64,000 nt of DNA, from positions 1-64,000 of the forward strand of contig CAVPFL010000003.1 in assembly GCA_963703745.1 (NCBI GenBank). The letters run 5' to 3'. How positions within the stretch are numbered: the first letter of the stretch is position 1; each line of letters starts with the position of its first letter. The position numbers and the translations under genes are program-made. Positions 25,209 through 34,501 of this stretch are shown one piece after another. Under the pieces are notes generated by a model. It saw only the letters and a program-made list of their open reading frames with translations, did not search any database and was not told the origin of the DNA. This stretch comes from AP-15 sp963703745. GTDB taxonomy: Bacteria; Pseudomonadota; Alphaproteobacteria; ATCC43930; CGMCC-115725.

Positions 25209-26429
25209 TCAAATCACCTCCGCTTCCTTCAAGTTCTGAAGCTCGCCCGCCGACAGGCCTAGCCAGCCGCAGTAAATTTCTGTGTTGTGCTGGCCGATCG
25301 TCGGGCTCGGCCGGGTCTTGACCTTGTCGGTGCCGTGCAGGCGCAACGGCGTCGAGGGCACGACGATCTCGCCCAATTCGGGATGGTCGATCCGCTCCAG
25401 CATGCCGCGTTCGTGCATGTGCGGGTCGTTCATGACCTCTGGGGCATTGCGCACCGGCGCGCACGGGATGCGGAAGGCCTTGGTGCGGGCAACCACCTCC
25501 ATCCTCGGCAAGGTCCGGGTCCAGGCTTCGACCAGCGCGTCAGTCTCCTCCATATGCGCGACACGCCCGGCATTGGTCGCAAAGCGCGGGTCGTCTTTGA
25601 GATCCTCGCGGCCCATTGCCTTCAGCAGGTTTTGGAAGTGCGCCTCGGTTACGACGTGGATCGCGACATGCCCATCGGCAGTCGCAAAGACATTGTACGG
25701 AGCGCTGTTGAGCCCGGATTGCCGATTGCCGGTGCGCGGCGGGATTTCGCCGGTCCGGTAGTAATAGTCGTAGCTCGCCGCCAGGGTCGGGTAGACCGCC
25801 TCCTGCATCGCCACTTCGACGAGCCGACCGGTCCCGCTGCGGTCGCGGTCGTAGAGTGCCGTCAGGATGCCGGCGTAGAGATGGATCCCTCCCATGAAAT
25901 CGACCAGGGTCGGCCCGGCCTTGACCGGCGGTCCGTCGGGAAACCCGGTGACGCTCATGATCCCCGAGGCTGCCTGGATCGTCATGTCCATCGCCAGATT
26001 GTCACGGTCCGGCCCGCTGATGCCGAAACCCGTGCCGGTGGCGTAGATCAGCCGCGGGTTGACCGCGCGCAGCCGGCTCCAACCGACGCCGAGATCGTCC
26101 ATCGTTCCGGGCGAGAAGTTTTCGAGCAGCACATCGGCGCGCCCAACCATCTCCTCGAGCAAAGCGCGGCCGCGCTCGTGCTTGAGGTTCAGAGTGATCG
26201 CGCGCTTGTTCTGGTTCAGCATGGCAAAGGGCAGAGTGGCGCTCTTGCCGGGCTCGGCGCGCCGGCGCCCCGGCTCACCGCGCGGCGGCTCGATCTTGAT
26301 CACGAAGGCGCCCGCCTTCGCCAACAAAAAGCTCGCATAAGGCCCCTGAAAGATCTGGCCAAAATCGAGCACGGTCACATCCGATAAAGGCGATTTGGCC
26401 CGTGATTGCACCATCGGCTCTTCCCGCAT
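25209..26429 (-). CDS. Family III CoA transferase (CaiB/BaiF)
   Basis: A 406-residue CaiB/BaiF CoA transferase. Blocks: VTVLDFGQIFQGPYASFLLA near 18-37, IKIEPPRGEPGR near 44, NQNKRAITLNLK near 72, ENFSPGTMDDLG near 103, then the catalytic aspartate D148 in LAMDMTIQ. The C-terminus carries HPELGEIVVPSTPLRL. It moves CoA between an acyl-CoA and a free acid. ATG 26414 (MVQSRAK) is an alternative start. It is the first gene of the minus-strand run and is divergent from the amidohydrolase at 26511, with about 80 bases between, so the two may share control. Confidence 0.87.
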   Translation of the reverse strand: MREEPMVQSRAKSPLSDVTVLDFGQIFQGPYASFLLAKAGAFVIKIEPPRGEPGRRRAEPGKSATLPFAMLNQNKRAITLNLKHERGRALLEEMVGRADVLLENFSPGTMDDLGVGWSRLRAVNPRLIYATGTGFGISGPDRDNLAMDMTIQAASGIMSVTGFPDGPPVKAGPTLVDFMGGIHLYAGILTALYDRDRSGTGRLVEVAMQEAVYPTLAASYDYYYRTGEIPPRTGNRQSGLNSAPYNVFATADGHVAIHVVTEAHFQNLLKAMGREDLKDDPRFATNAGRVAHMEETDALVEAWTRTLPRMEVVARTKAFRIPCAPVRNAPEVMNDPHMHERGMLERIDHPELGEIVVPSTPLRLHGTDKVKTRPSPTIGQHNTEIYCGWLGLSAGELQNLKEAEVI

Positions 26430-26510
26430 TTCTGTTGATCGGAAATTTCAATCGCACTTGGGCTTTTGACGAGTCATGCTAGCCACAGGCTCGCACGGAG
26501 GATCGAAAAA

Positions 26511-27656
26511 ATGAAATACGACGTGATCTCGGCTGACAGCCACCTCGATCTGATCTGGCTGCCGCCTGACCTCTTCACCAGCAACGCCAGCGCCGCGTTC
26601 AAGGACCGCATGCCCTATGTGACCGATGGGCCGCGCGGCAAGGAGTGGGTTACCAAAAGTGGTTCGACCTTTGGGCTGATGAACGGCATGGGCTCGGGCG
26701 GTCGGCAGTACATCCCCGGCCAGATCCACCGCTCGGACCGGATGGCCGCGGAAGGGATCTACGAGGACGGCAAGAAGGGCATCCGCCGGATGACGGAGCC
26801 CGAGTTGCGGATCAAGGATCAGGATCGCGACGGCGTGCAGGCCGAGGTGTTGTATGGGATCCTGGGGGCGACCAATCGCCTGAAGGACGACGAAGCGGCC
26901 GGCGAGATGCTGCGCATCTACAACGAGTGGCTCGCCGATTTCTGCGCCACCCATCCCGACCGCTTTGCCGGGCTTGCCTGCATCCCCAACCACGACATCG
27001 AGGCGGCAACCACCGAGATCGAGCGTGTTGCCCGGCGCGGGGTGGCGCGCGGCCTCGAAATCTCCCGCCGCCACAACATGGCGCCATTGTGGGATCCGTG
27101 GTGGAACCCGGTTTGGGACGCGGTCGCGGCAACCGGGCTGCCATTACATTTCCACACGATCGGCAGCGGCAACCGGCCCGACACCTCAAAGCTCGCCCCT
27201 AAGGTCCAGCTTGCCGCCCGTGCCGCCGGCATCACCAATTTCCAAATGGTGATGGCCGACGTGCTGTTGTCGATGATCTTTTGCGGCGTACTCGAACGCC
27301 ACCCCGGCTTCAAGATCATCATCGGTGAGGCTGGGATCGGCTGGATCCCCTATGTGCTCAACCGCATGGACGCCGAGTGGGAGGACCAGTTCAAGGAGCT
27401 CGATCTGAAGATGCCGCCGAGCGAATACTGGCACCGGCAGTGTTATGCGACCTATCAGACCGATCCGGTCGGGACGAAACTCGTCGACGACATCGGTGTC
27501 GGCAACATCATGTGGGCTTCCGACTTCCCGCACCCCGACGGGATCTGGCCGGATTCTCAGGAATACATCGAGAAGGAGCTCGGCCATTTGCCGGCCGCCA
27601 CCCGCCACAAGATCGTCTGCGAAAACGCCGCCAAGCTCTACCGCTTCGTGAACTAA
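26511..27656 (+). CDS. Amidohydrolase_2 family (ACMSD-like TIM-barrel) protein
   Basis: A 381-residue amidohydrolase of the amidohydrolase-related (PF04909-type) group. ATG 26511 is chosen because GGAGG (26497-26501) lies 9 bases upstream; the frame opens earlier at 26466. Metal motif ISADSHLDL (D-x-H) lies near 6-14, HFHTIGSG supplies a central histidine near 205, IIIGEAGIGWIPYVLNRMD lies near 269-287, and the metal aspartate is in MWASDFPHPDG near 335. Members are decarboxylases or hydratases/hydrolases on aromatic or small acids. A strong hairpin terminator follows the stop by 28 bases. Confidence 0.83.
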   Translation: MKYDVISADSHLDLIWLPPDLFTSNASAAFKDRMPYVTDGPRGKEWVTKSGSTFGLMNGMGSGGRQYIPGQIHRSDRMAAEGIYEDGKKGIRRMTEPELRIKDQDRDGVQAEVLYGILGATNRLKDDEAAGEMLRIYNEWLADFCATHPDRFAGLACIPNHDIEAATTEIERVARRGVARGLEISRRHNMAPLWDPWWNPVWDAVAATGLPLHFHTIGSGNRPDTSKLAPKVQLAARAAGITNFQMVMADVLLSMIFCGVLERHPGFKIIIGEAGIGWIPYVLNRMDAEWEDQFKELDLKMPPSEYWHRQCYATYQTDPVGTKLVDDIGVGNIMWASDFPHPDGIWPDSQEYIEKELGHLPAATRHKIVCENAAKLYRFVN

Positions 27657-27684
27657 GCACCCGCCCCCGGAGGGACGAGAGGAG

Positions 27685-27717
27685 ATCCGGCGGAGAGAAA
27701 TCCTGTCTCCGCCGGAT
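27685..27717 (+). terminator. Strong hairpin after the amidohydrolase gene
   Basis: ATCCGGCGGAGA (27685-27696) pairs perfectly over 12 bases with TCTCCGCCGGAT (27706-27717); the loop is GAAATCCTG. It lies 28 bases past the stop codon. There is no long T-run after it, only AAACC, so it is a terminator-like or mRNA-stabilising hairpin. Confidence 0.6.
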
Positions 27718-28800
27718 AAACCGCGCTCGATCGACTCCCCGGTCGAGGATGCTGTTTCGGGGACGATGCCGTCGCTGAATTCACTCAGGTAGCCGAATGC
27801 TCGACACGACGCAAACGTGCCTCGTGGTCCTCGCTACCCAGGTGGCTTCGTCCGTCTGATCCCAACGGATTTCACCGGCACCCATCCGATCAGCTACCTG
27901 TCCAACTGCACTCCGAGCTTCTTCAGCCGTTCTGTAGAAGTCTCTCAGCCCGTCTTATAGCTCCGAACACCGCGTCACTGTCGACGCGATACACAACCCA
28001 CAACCAAACCAGGTCTGTCATTAGAGTGAACCCAACAACAGCAGCGGGGGATCTCTGAACCGGAGGAACGGGATTGCTCCCTGATAGAGTACTCGGCATC
28101 AGGAATTTGCCAGTGCAGCCCTTCGCTGAGCACACCGTCGGCTGCTGATCGCCGGCTGATTTCGCAATGACGTCTCCAAGGGACCGGATCAGCCATAACG
28201 GCTTTCGCCCGAGCCTTACCCAGGCACGTCGTGGCACGAGCCGATGGTGATCGTCTGGCACGATAGATCGTGCCACATCATGGTTAATATGAGGTTAAGA
28301 GCAGTCGGGTCGCGCAGCCGAAGAGCGCCTTGGGGCCTTTCGCGAATGCCCTAGCGACCGTCGCAGCCTACGGCAGGGTAGGCGCATTGATCGATTGCTA
28401 CATCGGCAAACCTGGCCGGTTTGTCGAAGTGTGAGCCATCTCTCATCCGGAAAACGGGTAGGCGGGCGGCCGGACCCATATAGCTACGATCGGTGCGCCG
28501 TCGCGCTCGCCAAGGATTGTGATCTCCCAGGCTAGGGGCGCTTCGCTGTGGCGCCGCGATATTTCAATAACAGCTATCACAAAATAGTCAAATTCGCATG
28601 GCATATTGCCCGATCGCAGCCCCCGGAATGGGCCGCAACCACGAGAAGCCGATCGATGACCATACTCTCCAGCTATTTTACCCGCTTGCTGATCTCAACC
28701 CTGAGACGAACTATCCTGCTCTTAACCTGCAGAAGCAGGAGGCAGGAGGGGATTGCCCAACCGGAGATTGCATCCGGCAACGTAATCGCTGCCCCGGCGG
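27718..28800. other. 1.1-kb intergenic region with an 18-base palindrome
   Basis: No gene is well supported. A minus-strand frame at 27923-28276 (117 codons) ends VWLWVVYRVDSDAVFGAI and could be a decayed gene, but lacks a clear ribosome site and family. GGCACGAT/ATCGTGCC (28257-28264 and 28267-28274, two-base centre) is a perfect inverted repeat. Base composition is lower in GC than the flanks, as in a remnant of transferred DNA. Confidence 0.4.
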
Positions 28801-29571
28801 TCACACCGCGTCGGTCAGTCCGCCGAGAAAATCCTGGACCGCACGGTTGAAGGCGGCCGGCTGATGCAGGTTGGAAGCGTGGCCGGCATCGGGGATCGTC
28901 ACCCGCACGGCACCCGGGATCTTGCGCGCCATGTAATCGGCGGCGGCGAGAAAATGCGTGTCCTCGGCGCCGACTACGACGAGGGTCGGCACGGTGATCG
29001 TGTCGAGCCCGGCGATGATATGGTCGTCGTCAGACTGCACCAGCATGCCGCGCGCCGCACCGGCAAGGCCGTGCGCCGAGCGATGCTTGCTCATGCGAAC
29101 CTCGTCGCTCTCGCCGAGTGCGGCGAACCCGCGGGCGTCGAGATCGTCGGCTCGTTGCCTTGCCCGCTCGTTCCACGCCCGGCGCGCCTCCGGGTTGCGA
29201 AAGCCGGGCCCAGTGTCGAACAGCATCAATGCCCCAACCATCTCGGGATGAGCGAGGTAAAAGGCCAGCGACATATAGCCGCCGAGCGAGAGACCGCCGA
29301 TCACAGCACGGTCGATCCGGCAACGGCGCAGCAATGCCGCCATGTCTTCGACCGTCAGCGCCTCGGAATAGGCCGCCGAGTCGTCGGGGCCGTCGCTCTC
29401 GCCGTGGCCGCGCATATCCCAGACGATGACCCGGTGGCGTGCGACGAGGGCCGAGATCTGCCCGTTCCACATCCGGCAGGTAGCGCTGTAACCGTGGCTC
29501 AGCAGAATGGGTGGGCCGTGCCCGTGATCCTCGTAATAGATCTTGACGCCTTCGCGGTCGAGAAGGGGCAC
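28801..29571 (-). CDS. Alpha/beta-fold hydrolase
   Basis: A 256-residue alpha/beta hydrolase with the complete triad. Nucleophile S95 is in GGLSLGGYMSLAFYLAHPE, D204 in VVVGAEDTHF, and H231 in IPDAGHASNLHQP. The oxyanion segment LLSHGYSATCRMW lies near 23-35. No signal peptide is present. The family includes 3-oxoadipate enol-lactonase and haloperoxidase-like esterases. Substrate is unknown. It is followed by a NIPSNAP-family gene on the same strand upstream (63 bases), so the two may be co-transcribed. Confidence 0.83.
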   Translation of the reverse strand: MPLLDREGVKIYYEDHGHGPPILLSHGYSATCRMWNGQISALVARHRVIVWDMRGHGESDGPDDSAAYSEALTVEDMAALLRRCRIDRAVIGGLSLGGYMSLAFYLAHPEMVGALMLFDTGPGFRNPEARRAWNERARQRADDLDARGFAALGESDEVRMSKHRSAHGLAGAARGMLVQSDDDHIIAGLDTITVPTLVVVGAEDTHFLAAADYMARKIPGAVRVTIPDAGHASNLHQPAAFNRAVQDFLGGLTDAV

Positions 29572-29633
29572 GATCCCTCCGGGTGGGCGAGTTGGGGAGA
29601 CGGCGCCGCCTGCCGCGGCGCCGTCAGCTTGGT

Positions 29634-30257
29634 TCAGTGCAGCGGCGAGAAGGCGGCCGGAACCACCAGCATGTTCTCCTGCTTGATCATCATGTTGGGT
29701 CCGCCGCCGGAGGGAGGCGGCCAGATACCCTTGGCTCGCGCCTCTTCACGGATGCGGAAACGGTCGGAGGCGTCCTTGTAGGCCCAGATATGACACCATT
29801 TGTTGAGCCCGCCGAGCTCCGTGTACCAGGCGCCGACCAGTGGCGAGAGCTTGGTGCGTGCCTCGATATGCCCGCTCCAGCGGTCGATCACCCCAGGGAT
29901 GCCGCCCGGCTTGAAGGTGTAGATGCGGATCTCGTAGAGATTACCTAGCTGGCGCGGCTCAAGCTTCGGCGAGAACGGCGCCGGAATGTAAATATCGCTC
30001 TGCAGCTCGACCTCGAACTCCCGCACATTGGGCGGCCAGCCCTGCAGCTTTGTTGCCTCCTCGCGTTGCCGGGTGCGTGCGCCGAGATCGTCATAGGGCC
30101 AAACATGGATCACCCGGTTGAGGGGACCCACCTCGGTGTGCCAGAAGGCGGCAAGCGGCGAGACCTTCGCCCGCGCCGGCAATGCCGCTCCGAAGCGCTC
30201 TTCGAAGGTGGCGACCGTGCCCGGCTGCAACGTGTAGGTGCGCATCTCGATGATCAT
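29634..30257 (-). CDS. NIPSNAP family protein with two domains
   Basis: A 207-residue protein made of two tandem NIPSNAP (dimeric alpha/beta barrel) domains. The first begins MIIEMRTYTLQPGTVATFEE, with FWHTEVGPLNRVIHVWPYDD. The second begins YEIRIYTFKPGGIPGVIDRW, with AWYTELGGLNKWCHIWAYKD. The family is widespread and has no firmly known enzymatic role; it often sits near catabolic genes. It lies upstream of the alpha/beta hydrolase on the same strand, so a shared role in breakdown of a small molecule is plausible but inferred. Confidence 0.82.
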   Translation of the reverse strand: MIIEMRTYTLQPGTVATFEERFGAALPARAKVSPLAAFWHTEVGPLNRVIHVWPYDDLGARTRQREEATKLQGWPPNVREFEVELQSDIYIPAPFSPKLEPRQLGNLYEIRIYTFKPGGIPGVIDRWSGHIEARTKLSPLVGAWYTELGGLNKWCHIWAYKDASDRFRIREEARAKGIWPPPSGGGPNMMIKQENMLVVPAAFSPLH

Positions 30258-30363
30258 ACGGTCTTCTCCGTTTTGCGGGTCAGCCGGGCGACGCTAGACC
30301 CTGGTGACCACGTGTCAAGGGCGCCGTGCCCGAGCCGCCACCCGGGTTCCGCCGATGACGCCG

Positions 30364-30975
30364 TCAGCGGGCCGATGCCTGAGCTGTTCGAACGTTTCCG
30401 CCCATCAAATAGATCAGGTGCTCGATGGCTGCGCGTTGCTCCTTCGAGGGTCGGGTCTGCGCCGAGATGCTGTTGCGGATCCAGGGGCTCTCGTCCAGAA
30501 AGTTCCAAAACCCGATCCGGCGGGCGCATTGTGGAGCTTCCAGAACGCACCATAGGCGCACCGAGTTCACACTCGTTACGTTGTTCTCCAGTTCCTCGAC
30601 ATTGTTTACGGAGGTCGGATATATGCACCAGTAACTCTGATAATTTTCGAACTCGAGCATTTGGCGATTGACCAGCCCCCGAAAACACATACGTCCATCG
30701 TATGAAATAAAGAATTCAGCAAATGGATCGATATATTTCATCCCATCATCGATAAATCGAATGGTTTCGAGATAGCCGCTCTGGCCGGGAAGCGGCGGGC
30801 GTTTGGCAAATGCGTCAGAGTTGATGCCCGCCTCGGCCCTGGTCAATTGCGATAATTCCTCTGGGACGCTAAATATCGACTGCCGTGGGGGTCCGAAGTA
30901 TATTGGCGGCTCGGGCGAGCACGCCCCCGCCAGGACCGCTAAGGCAACCAGTTGAATTAGCGATTTTGCGCTCAT
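30364..30975 (-). CDS. Hypothetical lipoprotein
   Basis: A 203-residue predicted lipoprotein: signal MSAKSLIQLVALAVLAGAC with lipobox LAGAC-S, so Cys19 would be lipidated. The mature part is soluble, with aromatic-rich stretches (YIDPFAEFFISYDGRMCFRG, NYQSYWCIYPTSVNN) and four cysteines that could form disulfides. I do not recognise the family. It stands alone between the NIPSNAP gene and the divergent M20 peptidase gene. Codon use is less GC-biased than its neighbours. Confidence 0.65.
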   Translation of the reverse strand: MSAKSLIQLVALAVLAGACSPEPPIYFGPPRQSIFSVPEELSQLTRAEAGINSDAFAKRPPLPGQSGYLETIRFIDDGMKYIDPFAEFFISYDGRMCFRGLVNRQMLEFENYQSYWCIYPTSVNNVEELENNVTSVNSVRLWCVLEAPQCARRIGFWNFLDESPWIRNSISAQTRPSKEQRAAIEHLIYLMGGNVRTAQASAR

Positions 30976-31159
30976 CCAGCTCGAACTCCCTGATCAACTC
31001 TCAGTGCTCTCTGGGTGACGCAATCTAACCAATTCCGAGATCTAGTACCACAAGACTCATCCGGCGGCCGATCGCGGCCTTGGTCGAGGTTGTCGCATTC
31101 CTCGCCTAACGACTATCGTATTCCAGCGTCATTCGAGCCACCGAACCGGGAAGCCGCAG

Positions 31160-32338
31160 ATGCCGATCATTCCTCAAGTGCTCGACTATCGGGACGAGCT
31201 GACCGCGATCCGCCGCGACATTCATGCGCATCCCGAGCTCGCCTTCGCCGAACAGCGCACCTCCGACCTCGTCGCGGCTAAGCTCGCCGAGTACGGATGC
31301 GAGGTCTATCGCGGGCTCGCCGGTACCGGGGTGATGATCGGCACGATCCGGCGCGGCAACACGCCCGCCGCCATCGGTCTGCGTGCCGATATGGACGCGC
31401 TGCCGATCCAGGAGATGAACGACTTCGCCTATCGCTCGACCCACGACGGCAGGATGCACGCCTGCGGCCACGACGGACACACGACGATGCTGCTCGGCGC
31501 CGCCAAGTACCTTGCCGCCACTCGCAATTTCGAAGGCACCGTGCACCTGATCTTTCAGCCCGCCGAAGAGGGCGGCGGCGGCGGCCGAGTGATGGTCGAA
31601 GAAGGGTTGTTCGACAAGTTCCCGTGCGATGCGGTATTCGCGATCCACAACAAGCCGGGCATCGCCGTCGGCCAGATCGCGGCAAAACCGGGCCCACTGC
31701 TCGCCGCCTCCGACCGCTGGGATATCCGCATCAAGGGCCGCGGCACCCATGCCGCGCATCCCCATCTCGGCACCGACCCCTTTGTGATCGGCGCGCAAAT
31801 CGTGTTGGCATTACAGACGATCGGCAGCCGCAATATCGACCCCCTCAATTCGGCGGTCGTCAGCGTCGGCTTTATGCGAGGCGGCTCGGCCTACAATGTG
31901 ATCCCGGATGATTTGCACATCGGCGGCACGTCGCGCAGCTTTCGTCCGGAAGTGCGCGACCTGATCGAGCGCAGGCTCGGTGAGATCGCTCATGGCGTTG
32001 CGGCACTGCACGGAGCCAGCGCCGAGGCGGACTACCGCCGCAACTATCCGCCTACGATCAATCATGCGGCCGAGACAGAATTTGCCGCCGAGGTTGCAGC
32101 CGAGATATGCGGTTCGGACCGGGTCATCCGCGACCTGGCTCCGTCGATGGGCGGCGAAGACTTCTCGTTTATGTTGAACACTCGTCCCGGAGCCATGCTG
32201 TGGCTCGGCAATGGCCCAGGCGAGGACGGTTGTTTCCTGCACAATGCGCGGTACGACTTCAACGACGACGCCCTCGCGATCGGCGTCAGCTTTTTCGCGC
32301 GGCTCGCCGAACGGTTTCTCGAAAGAGCCCTCCGCTGA
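31160..32338 (+). CDS. M20-family amidohydrolase (hippurate hydrolase-like)
   Basis: A 392-residue M20D peptidase/aminoacylase. Metal-site motifs: MHACGHDGHTT (about 99-109), QPAEEGGGG near 134-142, the middle histidine in AIHNKPG near 160, and GGEDFSFML near 333. The dimerisation domain lies between about 185 and 300. It hydrolyses N-acyl or N-aroyl amino acids. There is no signal peptide, so it is cytosolic. It converges on the HpcH/MaoC pair with 3 bases between stops. Confidence 0.87.
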   Translation: MPIIPQVLDYRDELTAIRRDIHAHPELAFAEQRTSDLVAAKLAEYGCEVYRGLAGTGVMIGTIRRGNTPAAIGLRADMDALPIQEMNDFAYRSTHDGRMHACGHDGHTTMLLGAAKYLAATRNFEGTVHLIFQPAEEGGGGGRVMVEEGLFDKFPCDAVFAIHNKPGIAVGQIAAKPGPLLAASDRWDIRIKGRGTHAAHPHLGTDPFVIGAQIVLALQTIGSRNIDPLNSAVVSVGFMRGGSAYNVIPDDLHIGGTSRSFRPEVRDLIERRLGEIAHGVAALHGASAEADYRRNYPPTINHAAETEFAAEVAAEICGSDRVIRDLAPSMGGEDFSFMLNTRPGAMLWLGNGPGEDGCFLHNARYDFNDDALAIGVSFFARLAERFLERALR

Positions 32339-32341
32339 GGC

Positions 32342-33214
32342 CTATACCGGGCCGAGACCGAGCAGTCGGCGTGCCAACGTAAGGTGTGGCCGGTCGACCA
32401 TCTTGCCATCCACCGCGAGCGTTCCGGCACCGGGATTGTCGGCGAACGCACCGACGACCCTGCGCGCCCAGAGGAGCTCCTCCTCGGTCACCGAGAAGGC
32501 CTCGTTGATGACCGCGATTTGTGCCGGATGGATGGCCATTTTGGCGGTGAAGCCCGAACGCCGGGCGGCGACGCACTCGGCGGCGAGCCCCTTCTCGTCC
32601 CGGAAGTCGGTAAAAATCGTGTCGATCGGCGCGGCCTCGGCCGCCGCGGCCACCAATAGGCAAAGCGACCGAGCCAGCCGATAGACGTCGTCGTAGATTC
32701 CGTCCGCCCGACGGTTATGGCCGCCGAGAGCGGCCGCCAGATCCTCTGCACCCCAGGTGATGCCTTCAAGCCGCGTCGACACCCCGGCATAGGCCCCATC
32801 AGCATGATTGGCGAGCGCCAACATTGCGGCAGGCGTCTCGGTCGCGATGGCGATTACCCGGATCGTTCCGCGCTCCAATGCGGAGGCTGCCTCCAGAGCG
32901 GACAGGTAATGATCGAGTGTGCGCGCATCCTCGGGCAAGCACTTTGGCAGCGCGATGCCGTCGGGCCTTTCCGGCACGACCGCAACAAGATCATCGAGCG
33001 CCACTCCGCTAGCCAGAGGGTTGATACGAACATAACGACGAAAATCCGCAGATCCGCTCGAAGCCAGAAAAGCGCGCGCTTGACTTCGCGCCGCCGGGCG
33101 ATTCGCCGGTACCACCGAATCCTCGAGATCGAGGATCAAGGCATCGGCGCCGGAGTGTCGGGCATGGTCGAGCTTGCGCTCGCTGTCGGCGGGGACGAAG
33201 AGCAAAGAGCGCAT
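32342..33214 (-). CDS. HpcH/HpaI-type CoA-ester lyase (CitE-like)
   Basis: A 290-residue protein of the citrate lyase beta subunit/malyl-CoA lyase family: MRSLLFVPADSERKLD start, DALILDLEDSV near 24-34, RVRI-type segment YVRINPLASG near 62, IATETPAAMLAL near 122, and WGAEDLAAALGG near 154, with a family magnesium-binding carboxylate. It would cleave or form a hydroxyacyl-CoA (malyl-, citramalyl- or methylmalyl-type). A MaoC-type hydratase gene lies 3 bases upstream on the same strand, so hydration plus lyase steps on an unsaturated CoA ester are likely. Confidence 0.83.
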   Translation of the reverse strand: MRSLLFVPADSERKLDHARHSGADALILDLEDSVVPANRPAARSQARAFLASSGSADFRRYVRINPLASGVALDDLVAVVPERPDGIALPKCLPEDARTLDHYLSALEAASALERGTIRVIAIATETPAAMLALANHADGAYAGVSTRLEGITWGAEDLAAALGGHNRRADGIYDDVYRLARSLCLLVAAAAEAAPIDTIFTDFRDEKGLAAECVAARRSGFTAKMAIHPAQIAVINEAFSVTEEELLWARRVVGAFADNPGAGTLAVDGKMVDRPHLTLARRLLGLGPV

Positions 33215-33217
33215 TCA

Positions 33218-33673
33218 TCACCCCGCCGGCCGGTATTTCATCAGAGCGGCCCGTCGACAAACTGCGACGGTTTCTCCGCGCTGGTTGATGCCCTGGTGCT
33301 CGAACTCTACGATGCCGGCGTCCTGGCGGGACTGGCTGCGCCGCTTGCCTCGCACGATCGTTCGCGCTCGCAACGTGTCACCGTGAAAGACCGGTTTGGG
33401 AAACCGGACTTCGCTCATCCCCAAATTGGCGATGGTGGTCCCGAGCGTCGTTTCACCGACGCTCATACCGATCACCAGACCGAGCGTAAAGACGCTGTTT
33501 ACCAGACGCTGGCCAAACTCCGTCCCCTTTGCGAACTCCTCGTCGAGATGAAGCGGTTGCGGGTTCATCGTCAGGGTGCTGAACAGCACGTTGTCCATCT
33601 CACTAACGGTGCGGCTCACCGCGTGATCGAAGACTTGGCCTTCCTCAAATTCCTCGAAATACAAACCCGTCAT
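33218..33673 (-). CDS. MaoC-family acyl-CoA dehydratase
   Basis: A 151-residue single hot-dog MaoC protein. ATG 33673 is chosen because it begins the domain (MTGLYFEEFEEGQVFDHAVS) and has a GAGAAAGGG site upstream; the frame runs open to 33871 without homology. The signature MNPQPLHLDEEFA matches the N-P-x-x-H catalytic segment. It precedes the CoA lyase by 3 bases. The pair recalls mesaconyl- or itaconyl-type hydratase plus lyase modules; the substrate is not settled, and the single-domain length differs from the double-domain mesaconyl-CoA hydratases. Confidence 0.8.
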   Translation of the reverse strand: MTGLYFEEFEEGQVFDHAVSRTVSEMDNVLFSTLTMNPQPLHLDEEFAKGTEFGQRLVNSVFTLGLVIGMSVGETTLGTTIANLGMSEVRFPKPVFHGDTLRARTIVRGKRRSQSRQDAGIVEFEHQGINQRGETVAVCRRAALMKYRPAG

Positions 33674-33863
33674 CGGATCGATCCCTTTCTCGCCCCGGCC
33701 GGTGCCATCTCCGACGCGACCGGAAAATCGAACGGCGCCCGGGAATCCGGCTCGACCGGGGTTCCGGAAATACTTAGCATGCGCGCCGTGTCGTGGGAGG
33801 GTCTGTGGGCAGGGCCCTCGAGCGGTTGCTTGTGGAACCAAGACGGGGCTGGAAGCGGCTGGA

Positions 33864-34475
33864 ATGAACATTGATCAGCTGATCGCTGAATACGGCACAT
33901 ATACCTATCTGATCGCGTTTGTCTGGACCTTCCTCGAAGGCGAGACGATCGTCCTGTTTGCCGGTTTTGCGGCGGCGCAGGGTCTGCTCAATCCGGTTCT
34001 GCTGCTCGTGGCTGCTTGGCTTGGCAGTTTCGCCGGTGACCAAGTCTATTTTTGGATCGGCCGGCATTTCGGGATCGGGATATTGAACCGATTTCCACGA
34101 TGGCGGTATGGCGTCGAAGAAGCGCTGCGCTGGCTGGAGCGGTACAACACCGGTTTCATCCTGTCCTTCCGTTTTATCTACGGCATCCGGAATCTCTCTT
34201 CTTTCGCTATGGGGCTGAGCGCCGTTCGCTGGCAGCGCTTTCTGTCGCTGAATTTCCTCGCCGCCGGCCTGTGGGCAGCGAGCTTCATCGCCGCCGGCTA
34301 TTTCCTCGGACACGCGTTCCACGCTGTCCTTGGTCATCTCGTCCGTTCCTTCAGCCTCGTGATGCTCGGGGCGTTCGTCGTTTTCGCCGTCGTCGTTCGG
34401 ATCGCTCACCGGTTGCAGAGACGGCGTCAGATCAGGGTTCCGGCGGGCATCAACGTCGTGATTCCGCCCCCCTGA
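33864..34475 (+). CDS. DedA family membrane protein
   Basis: A 203-residue DedA-family protein with ATG 33864. Landmarks: EGETIVLFAGFAAAQG near 26-41, GDQVYFWIGRHFG near 57-69, RYNTGFILSFRFIYGIRNLS with the conserved arginines near 93-112, and AAGLWAASFIAAGYFLGH. Four to six membrane segments are present. DedA proteins are needed for membrane homeostasis, and several translocate lipid carriers such as undecaprenyl phosphate. It stands alone, divergent from the MaoC gene. Confidence 0.85.
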   Translation: MNIDQLIAEYGTYTYLIAFVWTFLEGETIVLFAGFAAAQGLLNPVLLLVAAWLGSFAGDQVYFWIGRHFGIGILNRFPRWRYGVEEALRWLERYNTGFILSFRFIYGIRNLSSFAMGLSAVRWQRFLSLNFLAAGLWAASFIAAGYFLGHAFHAVLGHLVRSFSLVMLGAFVVFAVVVRIAHRLQRRRQIRVPAGINVVIPPP

Positions 34476-34501
34476 AGTCGGCGGAAGGGTTTGTTCGCCG
34501 A

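Noticed and set aside
25287..26387. 366-codon plus-strand frame antisense to the CoA transferase
   Set aside because: Shadow frame without motifs; CaiB/BaiF signature is on the minus strand.
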